Below, piece by piece: positions 24,201-34,924 of a stretch of DNA of 64,000 bases. The notes under the pieces are model-generated. The model was given only the letters and a program-made list of their open reading frames with translations, made no database searches and was not told the DNA's origin. The DNA is from Knoxdaviesia capensis (Eukaryota > Ascomycota > Sordariomycetes > Microascales > Gondwanamycetaceae), in NCBI GenBank assembly GCA_001510575.1, contig LNGK01000008.1, forward strand, positions 2,878,687 through 2,942,686. The letters run 5' to 3'. The position numbers and the translations under genes are program-made. Each line of letters opens with the position of its first letter. Position 1 is the stretch's first letter.

Positions 24201-25010
24201 AAGAAGGAGGAGGAGCTGCAACAGCTGTCTTCGGTGGCCACGTCGTACATGCAACTCGCCAATGAGAGCATGGAGATGATGAAGCTGTTTACCAAGGCCC
24301 TGCGTGAAGCTTTCACCATGCCCGAAATTGTCCACCGTCTGGCGAGCATGTTGAACTACAACCTGGAGACACTGGCAGGTGTCAAGGCATCGCAGCTCAA
24401 GGTTAACAACCCGCATAAGTACCACTTCCGGCCCATTGAGCTGCTGTCGGACTTCTCTGATATCTACGTCAACCTGGGATCGGGCGGATCGCGCGAGTTT
24501 ATCGAAGCGGTGGCTGCCGATGGCCGTTCGTACAAGCCGGCGACCTTTGACCGCGCGTGTCTTATCCTCTCGCGCAAGGCTATCAAGGATCCCGCAGAGC
24601 TGAAGAAGTTTTCGGTGCTGAAGGACAAGTTCCTAGAGGCCAAGATGGATGCCGACCAGGCTGAGATGGACCTGGGCGAGATCCCGGCCGACTTTGAAGA
24701 CCCGATCATGGGCGACCTGATGAAGGACCCGGTGATCCTGCCGTCGAACAACGTGGTTGACCGGTCGACCATTGTGCAGCACCTGCTGTCCGACCCCAAG
24801 GACCCGTTCACGCGCAGCCCGATGACCATTGACGACGTCACTCCCGATGTGACGCTCCGCGAGCGCATTGAGAAGTGGCGTGAGGAGCGGATTTCTCTGG
24901 CGCGCGAGCAGATGCGGCGCAAGGTGGCGGAGCAGGCCGAGACGGAGGCGAATGCGGACCAGGAGGTGGCGGCGACTGGGGATGACGAGATGGATACGAC
25001 CGAGGATTAA
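21236..25010 (+). CDS. UFD2: Ubiquitin conjugation factor E4 (Ufd2), U-box ubiquitin chain elongase
   Basis: Ufd2 extends ubiquitin chains on substrates already primed by E1-E2-E3 and works with Cdc48 to deliver them to the proteasome. Six exons join in frame: 21236-21343, 21424-22133, 22213-22426, 22510-23244, 23318-23616 and 23684-25010, giving 1130 aa. Donors are GTTTGT, GTAACT, GTAAGA, GTATGC and GTAAGT; acceptors are TAG, CAG, TAG, CAG and CAG. The N-terminus is acidic, then Pro/Ala/Ser-rich with a PAPAPAPA run from a CTCCCG repeat. The Ufd2 core of armadillo-like helices spans roughly residues 180-1010. The U-box begins at about 1024 (DFEDPIMGDLMKDPV...) and includes the DPFTRSPM segment. 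An acidic tail closes the protein. In UFD2 exon 2, GTAACT at 22094 could be misread as a donor, but read-through keeps the conserved LCISNCLFAVTIPDLFG continuous. The call is very secure. Confidence 0.96.
21600..21630 (+). repeat. CTCCCG hexamer repeat inside UFD2
   Basis: Tandem CTCCCG-type units within exon 2 encode an alternating Pro-Ala stretch in the disordered N-terminal linker. It is a likely length-polymorphic coding microsatellite. Confidence 0.85.
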
Positions 25011-25793
25011 GTTCGGCTCAGGAATGCTGTGGGAGCTGAGAAAGGGATACTTGAGCGGTTGTTGCCGGGCGGAGAAAGGAGATGAGGGACTAACCCTAGG
25101 GTGAGAGATGAGTCGGTTAAGGATAGCCTTTTTTTCTTTCTTGTATTCTCTGGCTTTTGTTACACTCTTTCTTTTTTTCTTCTCACGATTATTCGGTTTC
25201 TCTCCCCGCAAATTTTTTTTTTTCTGATTTGCTTCTTTCCTGGCTCTGATTTCGTTCTTCTCTCCCGATCATGTCCTCTGTCATTAACGTGGTTGGTTAT
25301 GCTTTTACAACGGTGGGATATCTATGAGCGCTAGAATCTTCTTTTGACCCGGGGTATTGGTTTCGCGTGATGATGACGATGACGATCTGCTAAGCGTTTG
25401 ATGGATTCTTTCTCCTTGGACTTGTGAAGCAAGGTTGCTGGAGTTTAGTATTCTGAGCTGGCCCCTTAAAGGGTCCAATGCGAGGGTTCTGCGACGAGTT
25501 TGCGGCCGCCATCCTGGGACTGTTTGGAATGGCGGGTTATTGCGATGGAGACTGTAAATAAGAAATGAATGAATTATACGACTTCAACAGTGTATATTGC
25601 AGACGATACATGCATGCTCTTATCTATGCATCAATGACTTCAGGGTTGCTTTTTAAAACTCCAAAAACTCCAATATGCACAGAAATCGGCAGCACAACAC
25701 TGCCAGACACAACCAAAAACAATATGAACCAGCGAAAGCTTATCGCTCGCAAAAAAACCAAATACACACAAATGTAAAATCCCCAAGGCATCT
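25011..25793. other. Convergent 3' region between UFD2 and ARG8
   Basis: 0.78 kb between two stop codons that face each other, containing both 3' UTRs. T-rich tracts lie at 25120-25260. AACCCTAG, a telomere-like box, lies at about 25092. No gene is seen. Confidence 0.6.
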
Positions 25794-27391
25794 CTACCGG
25801 GTAGCAAGAATAGCCTGCTCGAGGATGTCCACCGCCAGAGCCAGATCCTCCTCAGTGATGTTGAGGCTCGGCGCAAGGCGGAGGGTGTTGTTTCCGGCGG
25901 TGATGACCAGGAGGCCGCGCTCGCGGGCAGCCTGGACTATCGGGTTAGGGTCCTCCGAGAGCTGCACGCCCAGCAGGAGACCGCGTCCACGCACCTCGGA
26001 GATGAGGTCGGGGAAGCGGGCGCGCAGGCGGTCCAGGTGCGAGATCAGCGAGGCGGAGCGGGCAGCGACTGTCGCCAGCAGGGCGGGGTCGGTTAGCCGG
26101 CCGACGACGTGGTGAGCCACGCGGCAGGCCAGCGGGTTGCCGCCGAAGGTGGTGCCGTGGTCGCCAACCTGGATCTTGGCGGCGATGTCGCTAGTCACCA
26201 GGGTGGCGGCGACGGGGAAGCCGTTGCCAATCGCCTTTGCGGTGGTCAGGATGTCCGGGTGGGCGGACTCGGGGAGTGCGGAGTGGGCCCACAGCGCGCC
26301 GGTGCGGGACATGCCGCACTGGATCTCGTCGTAGATCAGCACGGCGCCGACCTCGCGGCAGCGGGCGGCCAAGTTGACCAGGAACTCCGGGGTGGCAGGG
26401 TTGACGCCGCCCTCGCCCTGGATGGGCTCGACGATGACGCCGCAGGTGTTCTCGGTGACGAGCTTGGCAATGGTGGCGGGATCGGCGTCGTTGTAGTCGC
26501 CGTACGAGAAGCCGGGCACCATGGGCGCGAACGGCTTCTGGTACTTGGGGTTGAGCGTGGCGCTGAGACTGCCCATGGTGCGGCCGTGGAAGGCGTTTTT
26601 GAAGGCGACGAGGTCGGTCTTGGCCCCGCTGGGGTCGAGCACCTTGCCGACCTTGCGGGCGAACTTGAGCGCGGCCTCGTTCGCCTCCGAGCCGGAGTTG
26701 CACACGAACACGGCGGACACGTCCTTCATGGCGCCCGACTCGCGGGTCTTCTGCACGAGGAGCTCCGAGAGCGCGCCGGTCCACGGGTTGTAGTACAGGT
26801 TCGAGGCGTGGATGAGCGTGGAGGCCTGAGTTACAAAAGAGACTTTCAGTTAGATATATACATATATGTGTGTATGGGGTATTGGCGGTTAACATCGACC
26901 CCTCCACGAACCTGATCGGCGATGATGCTGGCAACTTCGGGGTCGCAGTGGCCGAGAGAGTTGACGGCAATGCCCGAGGTGATGTCGAGGTACTTGCGGC
27001 CGTCAATGTCCCACAGGTAGGAACCGGCGCCGTGCGAGAAGACCGGCGGCGGCCGGGCGTATGTGGCCACCATAAACTGGGTGTGTTCGTCGACAAGACG
27101 GGCGGCAGCCGAGCCGGGAGCGGGATCGGGGTGGGTGACGGGAGAAGCGTGCTGGTGTGTGACTCATACATGACAGTTGTTAGTGAATGGAGCAAAATGC
27201 AGGACCGAAGAAAATCACCTCGGAGACTCAATTTGGGTTGGGTGTGTATAGCTACCGACCTGGGAAGTGGCTTGGCTCGCCGAAGCGGCGGCGGCCTGAG
27301 ACCGAGCCACGGCGGAGGTCGAGAAGGCGGCCCGGGCCACTGCCCGGGAGCGGACGGCCAATTGGCCTCGGAAAGCTACGCGGAAAGCCAT
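25794..27391 (-). CDS. ARG8: Acetylornithine aminotransferase, mitochondrial
   Basis: This is a PLP enzyme of arginine biosynthesis that transfers an amino group between N-acetylornithine and 2-oxoglutarate in mitochondria. Three exons fit: 27391 to about 27260, 27151-26912 and 26825-25794, giving about 467 aa. Residues 1-44 are rich in R, A and S with no acid, a typical mitochondrial presequence. Class-III aminotransferase landmarks are present: SGSEANEAALK, FHGRTMGSLS, the PIQGEGG strand, DEIQCGMSRTG, the PLP lysine in TTAKAIGNGFP and TFGGNPLAC. The second intron is clear (GTTCGT...CTCAG). The first is ambiguous: CAG|GTCGGT with acceptor CCAG (phase 0), or GTCG|GTAGCT with acceptor GAG at 27163 (phase 1). 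Both keep the frame and differ by five residues. A TGACTCA general-control element lies in that intron. Ornithine aminotransferase is excluded by the presequence and motif set. Confidence 0.95.
27160..27166. promoter_or_regulatory. TGACTCA, Gcn4/CPC1-type general amino-acid control element
   Basis: An exact TGACTCA inside the first intron of ARG8, about 230 bp into the gene. It is the consensus site for Gcn4/CPC1/CpcA bZIP activators, which induce arginine genes in other fungi. Use of this intronic copy is inference. Confidence 0.4.
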
Positions 27392-28092
27392 TGTAGAATT
27401 GTGAAGAAGAGAAGATGAAAAAAAGGTAAGAAAGAAATATATCGTCCCTGCGTGGGCTCGCAGAACATATAGCGATATATGTTGGGGAGACCTGCACACC
27501 GAGTTTGGTGGTGTGAGACTTATGGTCAATTTGAGAGATCTTATCAGCTCTGGTCTCGAAAGACGAAAAAAAAACGAAAGAACAAAATGCTAATACAATC
27601 TGGAAAACTATCGCCAACAAGACAGCAAAAGGAAAAACGAAAACGAAAAATGAAAAGAGAAAGATGAGGAAGAAATCTATTCCCACGAGAACAGTGGTCT
27701 AGAACGGGATGTTAAAGTGGAAGAAAGGTCCGGAAATGCGGAAGAGTCACTTTTTTTTTTTGCTGCAGCTTGTGACTGAACAATTTTTTTTGACGATGCA
27801 GGTTCGTAATTAGAGATGGCGGCATGTTATCGATAAGATATAGTGGGGTTCGGCGCCGATAGCGGAAGGGCCATAAACCCTGACTGTAACCCTACACGTG
27901 AACCCTACGAGTTTGAGGCGTTTGTATGAAGAGTTGTTGAGTTAACTTTACACAAAGGAATAGAACTGAAGACGATCAGATTGGAACTTGTTTATTACTG
28001 CTTATTGTGTATCGTTCTTGCTGAATTTCCTAAACTCGACGCATCAACACTTCGCATGTCCATGTCGCCCGCCCCCAAGGGTCGTCCCATGT
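27392..28092. promoter_or_regulatory. ARG8 5' region and 3' flank of the BYS1-like gene
   Basis: 0.7 kb upstream of ARG8. It contains a near-palindrome, AACATATAGCGATATATGTT, at 27464-27483, about 80 bp upstream of the ARG8 ATG, which may include its TATA element. Purine-rich plus-strand sequence at 27560-27665 is the pyrimidine-rich leader of the minus-strand gene. AACCCT motifs repeat at about 27875-27915. No gene is seen. Confidence 0.5.
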
Positions 28093-28581
28093 CTAGACAC
28101 ACAAAATCAGCCGGGTATCATACTGGCTTCCGCAAACCTTGACCAGACTCCCCCCGCCAGGCGGAACGCCCTGAGGCCACACGATGGCCGGACACAACGG
28201 GCTCCCGCTCGTGACATACAGGCGGTACGAGCGGAACGGGTCGCCGAACACGGTCGTCAGGTCGTACCACACACGGGGCCCATCGAGGTTGTAGGCGAAG
28301 ACGGTCTGCGGCGCGCCGGTGTACAGGCCGTCGTCGAGCGGCGAGGTCGGCACGGTGATTTTGAGGGCTTTGCCGCCGGAGCGCGGGTCGCTGGTGTACG
28401 TCTCGGTGTAGTAGCTGGTGGAGTTTGCCGCGAGGCGCCACGGTCCCGCGATCTCGTGGCCGACCGACCACAGGGACACGCTGAACGTGCAATTGTTGAT
28501 TACCCAGGCGCGGCCGGCTGCGGTGGCAGTGGCGGCGAGGTAGAGAAGAGAGAAAAGACTGAAATACAAGGGGATATGCAT
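28093..28581 (-). CDS. Small secreted BYS1/CetA thaumatin-like protein
   Basis: This is a single-exon gene of 162 aa. The start at 28581 is chosen because it opens directly with a signal peptide (MHIPLYFSLFSLLYLAATATAA), predicted to be cut near residue 22. The mature part follows the BYS1 (Blastomyces yeast-phase-specific)/CetA pattern: AWVINNCTF and SLWSVG at the start, a conserved GALK-like strand (GGKALKITV), DGLYTGAPQTVFAYNLDG, VWYDLTTVFGDPF, a central LCPAIVWPQGVPP, and KVCGS...LILCV at the end. Four cysteines are placed as in the family for disulfides. Family members are secreted or wall-associated, often stage-regulated, and of unclear activity. A TATAAAAG box lies 104 bp upstream. 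Family membership is strong; function is unknown. Confidence 0.88.
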   Translation of the reverse strand: MHIPLYFSLFSLLYLAATATAAGRAWVINNCTFSVSLWSVGHEIAGPWRLAANSTSYYTETYTSDPRSGGKALKITVPTSPLDDGLYTGAPQTVFAYNLDGPRVWYDLTTVFGDPFRSYRLYVTSGSPLCPAIVWPQGVPPGGGSLVKVCGSQYDTRLILCV

Positions 28582-28684
28582 GTTGGAGATAGAGAAGTTG
28601 AGATATTTGACTAATAATGCTTTTTGGTTGGGATCGATTGTTTCTGAAGCCGCTATTTTCTCCTTGTCCAGGACATATTTCGCC

Positions 28685-28692
28685 CTTTTATA
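28685..28692 (-). promoter_or_regulatory. TATA box of the BYS1-like gene
   Basis: TATAAAAG on the minus strand, 104 bp upstream of the ATG; a strong core promoter, as is common for highly regulated secreted-protein genes. Confidence 0.6.
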
Positions 28693-30427
28693 TCTTTTGC
28701 CCTTTTCAGCAAGAGGCCAGAGACGGTAATGAGTCTTCAGGATATTGGGCATCTCTTACCGGACATTGCCCATCATCCTATTCGCGGTCAAAAGATCATA
28801 CCCAAAGGTCCAAAACACCGCATGACGATGCCTTGCACATGCGGAATATTCCTCAGCATCAGTAAGGAGGATTGAGCCCTTCTGGGCATGCATAAGATAG
28901 AGTATCGACAAAAGGAAAACGTGGACTCTCCAGATGTGAACCAAGAGCAGTCATGAACAGGGAGCAAAAAGTCGAGCCACAGATGCTGTGTATCAAAGTT
29001 CAAACATCCTGTTGGCAGACGTCGTGGATGTGCTGGTCCATGACCCATATATATGGGCATTGTCAGCACCAGTCAAGTCAGGTTCAAAGGCATGGATGAA
29101 CGAAGAATGGGGCGCTCCCGCTGTCACTCGTAACGCAGCCTGAGACAGAGTCCGACTCCAACCACATGGAGACTTCTTGTCCGTTTAAAGGAGCAAGTGG
29201 AGCTCTGGAGATCTTTGGGACGTTTGTTTTCATGGCTGCCAGTTCTGGTGCGGACCCCGTCCAATGGCCAGCGCGTCTCTATCCAATGTCCGGACCGGGA
29301 CTCGGAAGCCAGAAGCCAGAGTGATAGCGCGAATATACGATCGTGTTCCCGCGCTACCCTGAAGAGACAAGACGTTATTTTTGACGAGGGGGGCTGTCGG
29401 AGACTGGACTAATGTTGTCAGTGACACGCTGGTACAACAGACAAGCACAACCCCCCCCCNCCCCCCCAACAAACAAAGGCAGGATGGCGATAAGCCCAGA
29501 GCTGCGCGGGGAATATGTGAGAGGCGGATATTGGATGGTGCGCGTCTGGTACGGTGCTTGTGTATCTCCGTTCTCAAAGAAACCGCCGCAGTCAAGCCGG
29601 GGATCCTGCTTTTCTCAAGGCTGTACTCCGAGTCCTCTTCACCAATACAAAGTTGGTAGGCCATTGGAGAAAGGAGAAACCGTCAACGTCACAGGGAGGA
29701 GCCCTAACTTCAGTCGTCGCGGCATGACCAGACCGGACTTGAAGCCGGCCGGGAGAGTCAGACACGGCGGCAACGGCCGGTTGCACCGGTTGGTGCTAGC
29801 TATATATATATGCTACGTTAGTATTTCTGGCATGAGAAGGTGGTCCACCACTTATCACCAGTGCGCGCATAAAACAAAAGATGAGAGGAAGGAACGTTAC
29901 TCTCTTCCTATTGAGACCAATGACGATAGCAAAGAGAGTCAGGGCTGAATTACACGCAAGGAGTTAGGGTTTCTGTCCAATTCCCCGCCACCAAGTCCGC
30001 CGCCCGCTTTTGGAGTAACAGGAACATGGATTCGACTCCAACAAAGAACAAAAAAGAGTTTTTGAGCTGGTGACCAACGAGATCTGATGACGTGGGGACC
30101 TAAGACTTGCTCCAATGCAAAGCATTTTTATTCTTATCTAACCCGCCAATCGCTGCGCCGCCAAAATAACCCTTGACGCCCCAGGAGCCACTGTCACATG
30201 CCAGCATCAGCAATTCCGGGCACATGTTGAACTAACATCCCGAAACGTGGGCGCAAGAAAGAAGGACAGAAAATAAGCCCGGGGAAGCGAGAACGCCACC
30301 GTCGAACGTAACATGGAGAAAGACGAAGCAGGGAACAATCTGGGGTTTTTGGAGAAGTTTCTGAGTTACAGATATTTCTCGTCCATCTCTATGTAAGGAA
30401 ATGATTGAAAAAAAAAAAGCCCGGTTA
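28693..30427. other. Upstream region of the BYS1-like gene, no recognised gene
   Basis: Mostly regulatory or spacer DNA. It contains a poly-C tract with an undetermined base (29460), an ATATATATAT stretch near 29801, and TTAGGGTTT at 29964-29972. No protein family is recognised in any frame. Confidence 0.45.
29452..29467. other. Poly-C tract with an undetermined base
   Basis: A run of C interrupted by one N at 29460. It is likely a sequencing or assembly ambiguity, and length and frame across it are unreliable. Confidence 0.9.
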
Positions 30428-30897
30428 TCAAGGCACAGACACGGACAAGACTGCAAATCCGCCTTCCTTGACGTTGTTGATGCCCCCAATGACAATGGAC
30501 GTAGCAAAGATAATCCCTTTGAGCGCACCGGAATAAGCACTGTCCAGGAAGGACATCGTCTGCCAGAGCCACAAGACTGACGTCCGTACCACGGAGGACT
30601 ACCACACCGTTATTGGCCATTCTATGGCTCGCTGCGGCCATGAAAGTGCGCCCCCCCCCCCTCTTTATCCTTAACGAGAACCCCAGACGTCGAACCTTCC
30701 GTCGAAGAATTGTCTGGAGTGCACTCGGTCGCGAGACCGGGCCGGACAATGTCGTAGAGGATGTCATCAACAATGCCGGACATAGGCGCAACCACAATGT
30801 TTCTTCTCACGAGTTCCCCAATTTTCTCTTTGCTGCATGTATCGCGTGTGTTGTGGGAATGAACCCAAAAGTTAGCAATGCGGCGTGGGAGATTCAC
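30428..30897 (-). pseudogene. Possible gene relic or mis-assembled gene, unidentified
   Basis: Three minus-strand stretches look protein-like but sit in different frames. One (about 30897-30663) contains a possible start, MSGIVDDILYDIV, and runs into a 10-base homopolymer at 30651-30660. A second continues after the homopolymer in a shifted frame (RTFMAAASHRMANNGVV...). A third (30598-30428, 56 codons, ending TGA) has a membrane-like segment, GALKGIIFATSIVIGGI. I do not recognise a family. A frameshift at the poly-C/G run, either real or an assembly error, would explain the broken frame. The alternative is chance open frames. Confidence 0.2.
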
Positions 30898-32153
30898 GCC
30901 AACAAGGCCGATGTCTATGTTCTCACGGAAGAAAGCATGAACGAAGCTGTAGAAGCGAAAATATCACTTGCACGACATAGAGGGGTCTATGTTCCGTGGA
31001 TCATCGAACCGCTTCGGCTCGTCGTGGAGGATTGTCGGAGGAGGAGAAATGCGCTGATGGTGCCAAGGCTTTGGCTGATCAACAGGAGTGTCTTGCAGGC
31101 ACGGGGGAGACATGCGCTTCCGCGTGGGCAAACCTGCCTGCAGCTTCCATGGTCGTTTAAGAGACTTTTGCTAGTGGGTAGACAATACTGTGAAGAGACA
31201 AATTTTGCTTCGACAAGAGTTGTGGCCGCTCGAAAGGAATTTACAAGGCATTGATGATGGATGAAAAAACGTGGGAAACCTGAATGCACAGATGAAAGCG
31301 GAAAAGTAGTTGGCAGGAATTTAGGAATGAAAAGCCACTTAGCCCAGTAACGACAAACATGTTACTGACCTAAGCACTGGTCAAATGCTCTAGGGAGCTC
31401 CTGCCTATTGTAATATCTATTTCTCGGGCCTTCGCTCCTGCTTCAACGCACCTCCAAGTCGCTCCTGCCTGTATCCACCACTCATCCCACCTCGACGTGT
31501 TATCCGCGCTCTTCTCTCGCTTCGCTATTGCCACCGCGTCTCCTGATCTTTACGGCACCATCTCCAATATTTCATAATCCGATGCTCCGGTCCGCGGGCC
31601 TTTTTCTTTTCCTTTTCTTTTTCTAGAGTTTCGAAACACACTCCGCTTAACATCTACTCGCCAGCAAGGCCCACCCCCACACTTCACAAAAAAGAAAAAC
31701 CTGTGTGCGAGTCAAGAGTCCGTGAATCGCCTCTTTTTTTGCATGTGATCCTATCCTCCTGGCTCGACCCATCTTGGCTGCTTGAATCTCCTCACTTTCT
31801 CTGCCTCCGCAGCACTTTTCTTCCTCTTTTTTGGATTTCGTCGACTTGTATTACTGTTGTTGCTATTTTCATCAAACTGGCTCTCTGTTTTGCTTCCTTT
31901 CCTTTCTTCTTTTCGTCTAATTATACCCATCACTTTCATCGCTGGCTTTTACTTCATTTCTACGAATCTCAGTTATTTGGGCCGGCCGTTTGCTCCGGTT
32001 TATTTCGGCGTTTAGGGGGGGATTCCCGGGGGGGATAAACAACACCTTCAACATCTGCTCCGTCATTTCACCTTCTGTGTATTCTCGTTCCCTAGACTTT
32101 AGACTATCCTTCGGTGTAAACGACCTCACCGCCGTTAATCCCGTCCCCAAGCC
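30898..32153. promoter_or_regulatory. Promoter and pyrimidine-rich leader of the alpha/beta-hydrolase gene
   Basis: From about 31400 to 32150 the plus strand is CT-rich (for example CTTTTTCTTTTCCTTTTC near 31600), typical of a long fungal 5' leader. It leads to the ATG at 32154. Open frames in 30.9-31.3 kb have no recognisable product. Confidence 0.5.
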
Positions 32154-34924
32154 ATGATCGACCATGTATTGGGCCGGCCATCCGCCAAATCCCGCCGGAT
32201 GCAAGTTTTGGCGGTGATGGCATTTTGGTCCTTCTATCTATCCCGGTATGTGCTCTCGACCTTTAGACAAACCAGGAGAACGATGGCGTACCCATCCACT
32301 TATATTAGCGCTCCGATCTTGTGTTGCTAACTTGCCCTCCCTCTCTCTATCGTCCCAGTGGTAACAAACATGGACCTCCTATTATCCGATTCTTTTCCCG
32401 CATCTTCACCCACAGCCTGACTGCATGGCAAACGGCAGTCGTCACTGTCTTATATCTATATGCTGCTCGCAACTTCAGCTCCCTGGTCGGCCTGGCCAGC
32501 CCCGAGCCCATGTCGAACATGTACAACGCCGCCTTTTTCCGTGCTACCTGGGCACTGACTGCTCTCGATGCCGGCTTCTGGACTGCCATGCGCATCAGGT
32601 GGCGCTGGCTTCGTGACATTGCCAGCATTGTTTTCTCGGGTTTCTACCTTGTGGCCGCCGAGAAAGCCGACGAGAAGGTCCGCAAGGTCCGTGGCGCCAT
32701 GACTGTCGACCACTTGCGTGTTTCGTGGAACAAGGGCAACGACTCGCCCTACCTTCGCTTCTTCCAGAATCTGGCCCGGCCACGCTTCACCAGATGGCCT
32801 CCCCGAGCCATTCGGATCCCCCGCCCATCCTGCAGTGACTACAGGGAACCCGTGTCTGCCTGGCTCTACTATGACGGCCCTCTCTCAGACCTACTACATC
32901 ACACAAAAGTTGTCTTGGATATTCCTGGCGGCGGCTTCGTTGCCATGAACCCTCGCTGCCACGATGACAAACTGCTGGCCTGGGCAGGAAAGACCGGCTT
33001 GCCTATCCTCTCTCTAGACTACCGAAAAGCCCCCGAGTTCCCATATCCCTACGCCTTGAACGAATGTTTTGATGCATTCACAACCCTAGTCCAAAGCCGT
33101 GGCCGCTGCGTTGGCCTGTCTGGTGCTACCATCCCTCGAGTTGTCATTACTGGAGATAGTGCAGGAGGAAACCTTGCGGTGGCCACAGTGTTCATGATCA
33201 TTGAGCGTACCGCCAAGCTCGCGGCGTCGAAAACTCCGAATCAGCCTAGCTCTGGCGTTGTCGACCTTCCCCTTCCAGATGGCCTCGTCATCTTCTACCC
33301 AGCCCTGGACATGAACATTGGCAGCTGGATGACTGACGAGCAGATGTCGCTGATCCGCGACCGCCGACTGCGGCCCACGAACAAATCAATCATGAGGCGA
33401 AAGAGTATGCAGTACAGCTTCCTTGCTGGTACACCCATGCCCTCGGACGAAGAAGACGAAGTATCACCTGGTCGAACGTCGGAAGACCAGTCTCGACGCT
33501 CTTCCTCAGCAGGTTCTTCCTCGACAAAGCCTCCCGGCCCTGTAGAGGGGAAGCAGGCTGCCGGCTCACGGGCGTCGTCGTATGTGGGCGCATCACGTCC
33601 TACAAACTCAACCGTGTCACATCACCCACAGCCACTTCGAACCCGACTGACCATGTCGTCGATGATATCTTACGTTAACGACCGCATCCTAACCCCTGAG
33701 ATGACTCGGGCCATGGTTATTCTTTACGTTGGTCCGCATAATCGCCCAGATTTCGCCAAGGACTACCTCCTTTCCCCCATTGTGGCACCAGACTCAATTC
33801 TCCAGCACTTCCCCAAAACCTACTTCCTGACCGGAGAGAGAGATCCTCTGGTAGACGATACCGTGCTGTTCGCCGGCCGCTTACGAAAGGTTAAGGAAGC
33901 GCAGTATTGGGCAGAGAGAGATTCCAAATCTGCTGGAGGAGATGACTCCGACAGCGACGACGTGGATGAGTTTGATATTGGATTTAACGATAAGGACATT
34001 GCAGAGGTGGCGTTGATCCCAGGCGTGTCCCACGGGTTCATGCAATTTCCCACGCTGTATCCTCCAGCGTGGAAGCTTGTTGATCGGTCGGCGCGCTGGA
34101 TCGAAGATGCCTTCATTTCAGCCGATAGAGCGCGAGCGCGGCAAGCTAAATTGGCATTCCTCCGTGACACGAAGAAGAGAGCAGCGGCTGAGTCCGTCAT
34201 AGCGGCTCGACGCCGGTCCAATGGCGGCATATCACGAAGCCAGCGGATGATGACAGATTCTAGTGGCGATGAGGATCGGCCGTTGGAGATTAGCATGACC
34301 AAGATGAGCCGAGGCAAGAACTCTCCAGCCCGGCGGTCTCAAACACCTGACAATCGTGGCGATGTCGACGCTGATCAGCCGCAACCGTCGTCGCAGCCGC
34401 AGCAACAGCCGCAAAACACGACGACAGAGGCAACAGCAACAGCAACACCTGTTAACGCGGCATCAGATATACCTCCACCGCAACCGTTCCAGACATCGCC
34501 GTCATCAACACCGGCTGGGGTTCCGGGTGGAGCCATCAATGGCATGAATGGGAAAAGTGGGAATGGAGTAGGTGCGGTGGCCAGCAGCCCCAACGGCCGA
34601 CGAAGCCCTCTAAACTCCAGCTCAGCCAAGAGCAAGCCGGGAAAGCAGCCAGCATCATCCCTCTCCCAGCCGGCGTCATCGTCGTCCACGGCCCCTGATT
34701 CAGCACATAAGGCTGAGAACAGCAACAACTCGCGAGGTGGTGCCAGCAGCAGCAGCAGTCGTCGGAAGACTGGGCAAACGGCGGCGACGCGAGGAACTTC
34801 GGGATCGGGTGGTCGCGGTGGGGGCAACAACAGTCTGATCAAACTGAACAGCTCGGATGACCTGCTGGGGCGACGCATGCAAGGGCTTGCCAATGGACTG
34901 ACGCGACGTGACGATGACGATTAA
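32154..34924 (+). CDS. Alpha/beta-hydrolase (hormone-sensitive-lipase/arylacetamide-deacetylase type) with disordered tail
   Basis: Two exons fit: 32154-32245 and 32359-34924, with intron GTATGT...CCCAG (113 nt), giving 885 aa. The N-terminus has hydrophobic segments at about 17-30 and 45-70, so membrane anchoring is likely. The hydrolase core carries the oxyanion segment IPGGGF at about residue 217, nucleophile motif GDSAGGN at about 295, catalytic Asp in GERDPLVDD at about 522 and His in GVSHGF at about 585. This is the order of the HSL/AADAC esterase family, in which the oxyanion motif is usually HGGG; here it is PGGG. A Ser/Pro-rich insert of roughly 100 residues (about 365-460) interrupts the fold between the Ser and Asp. 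The last 250 residues are low-complexity Ser/Gln/Pro/Asn. Substrate is unknown; a lipid or steryl ester is a guess from the family. Confidence 0.85.

Noticed and set aside
30613..31254. A 213-codon plus-strand open frame in the hydrolase upstream region
   Set aside because: No recognisable family or motif, no splice or promoter context, and it overlaps more protein-like segments on the other strand.
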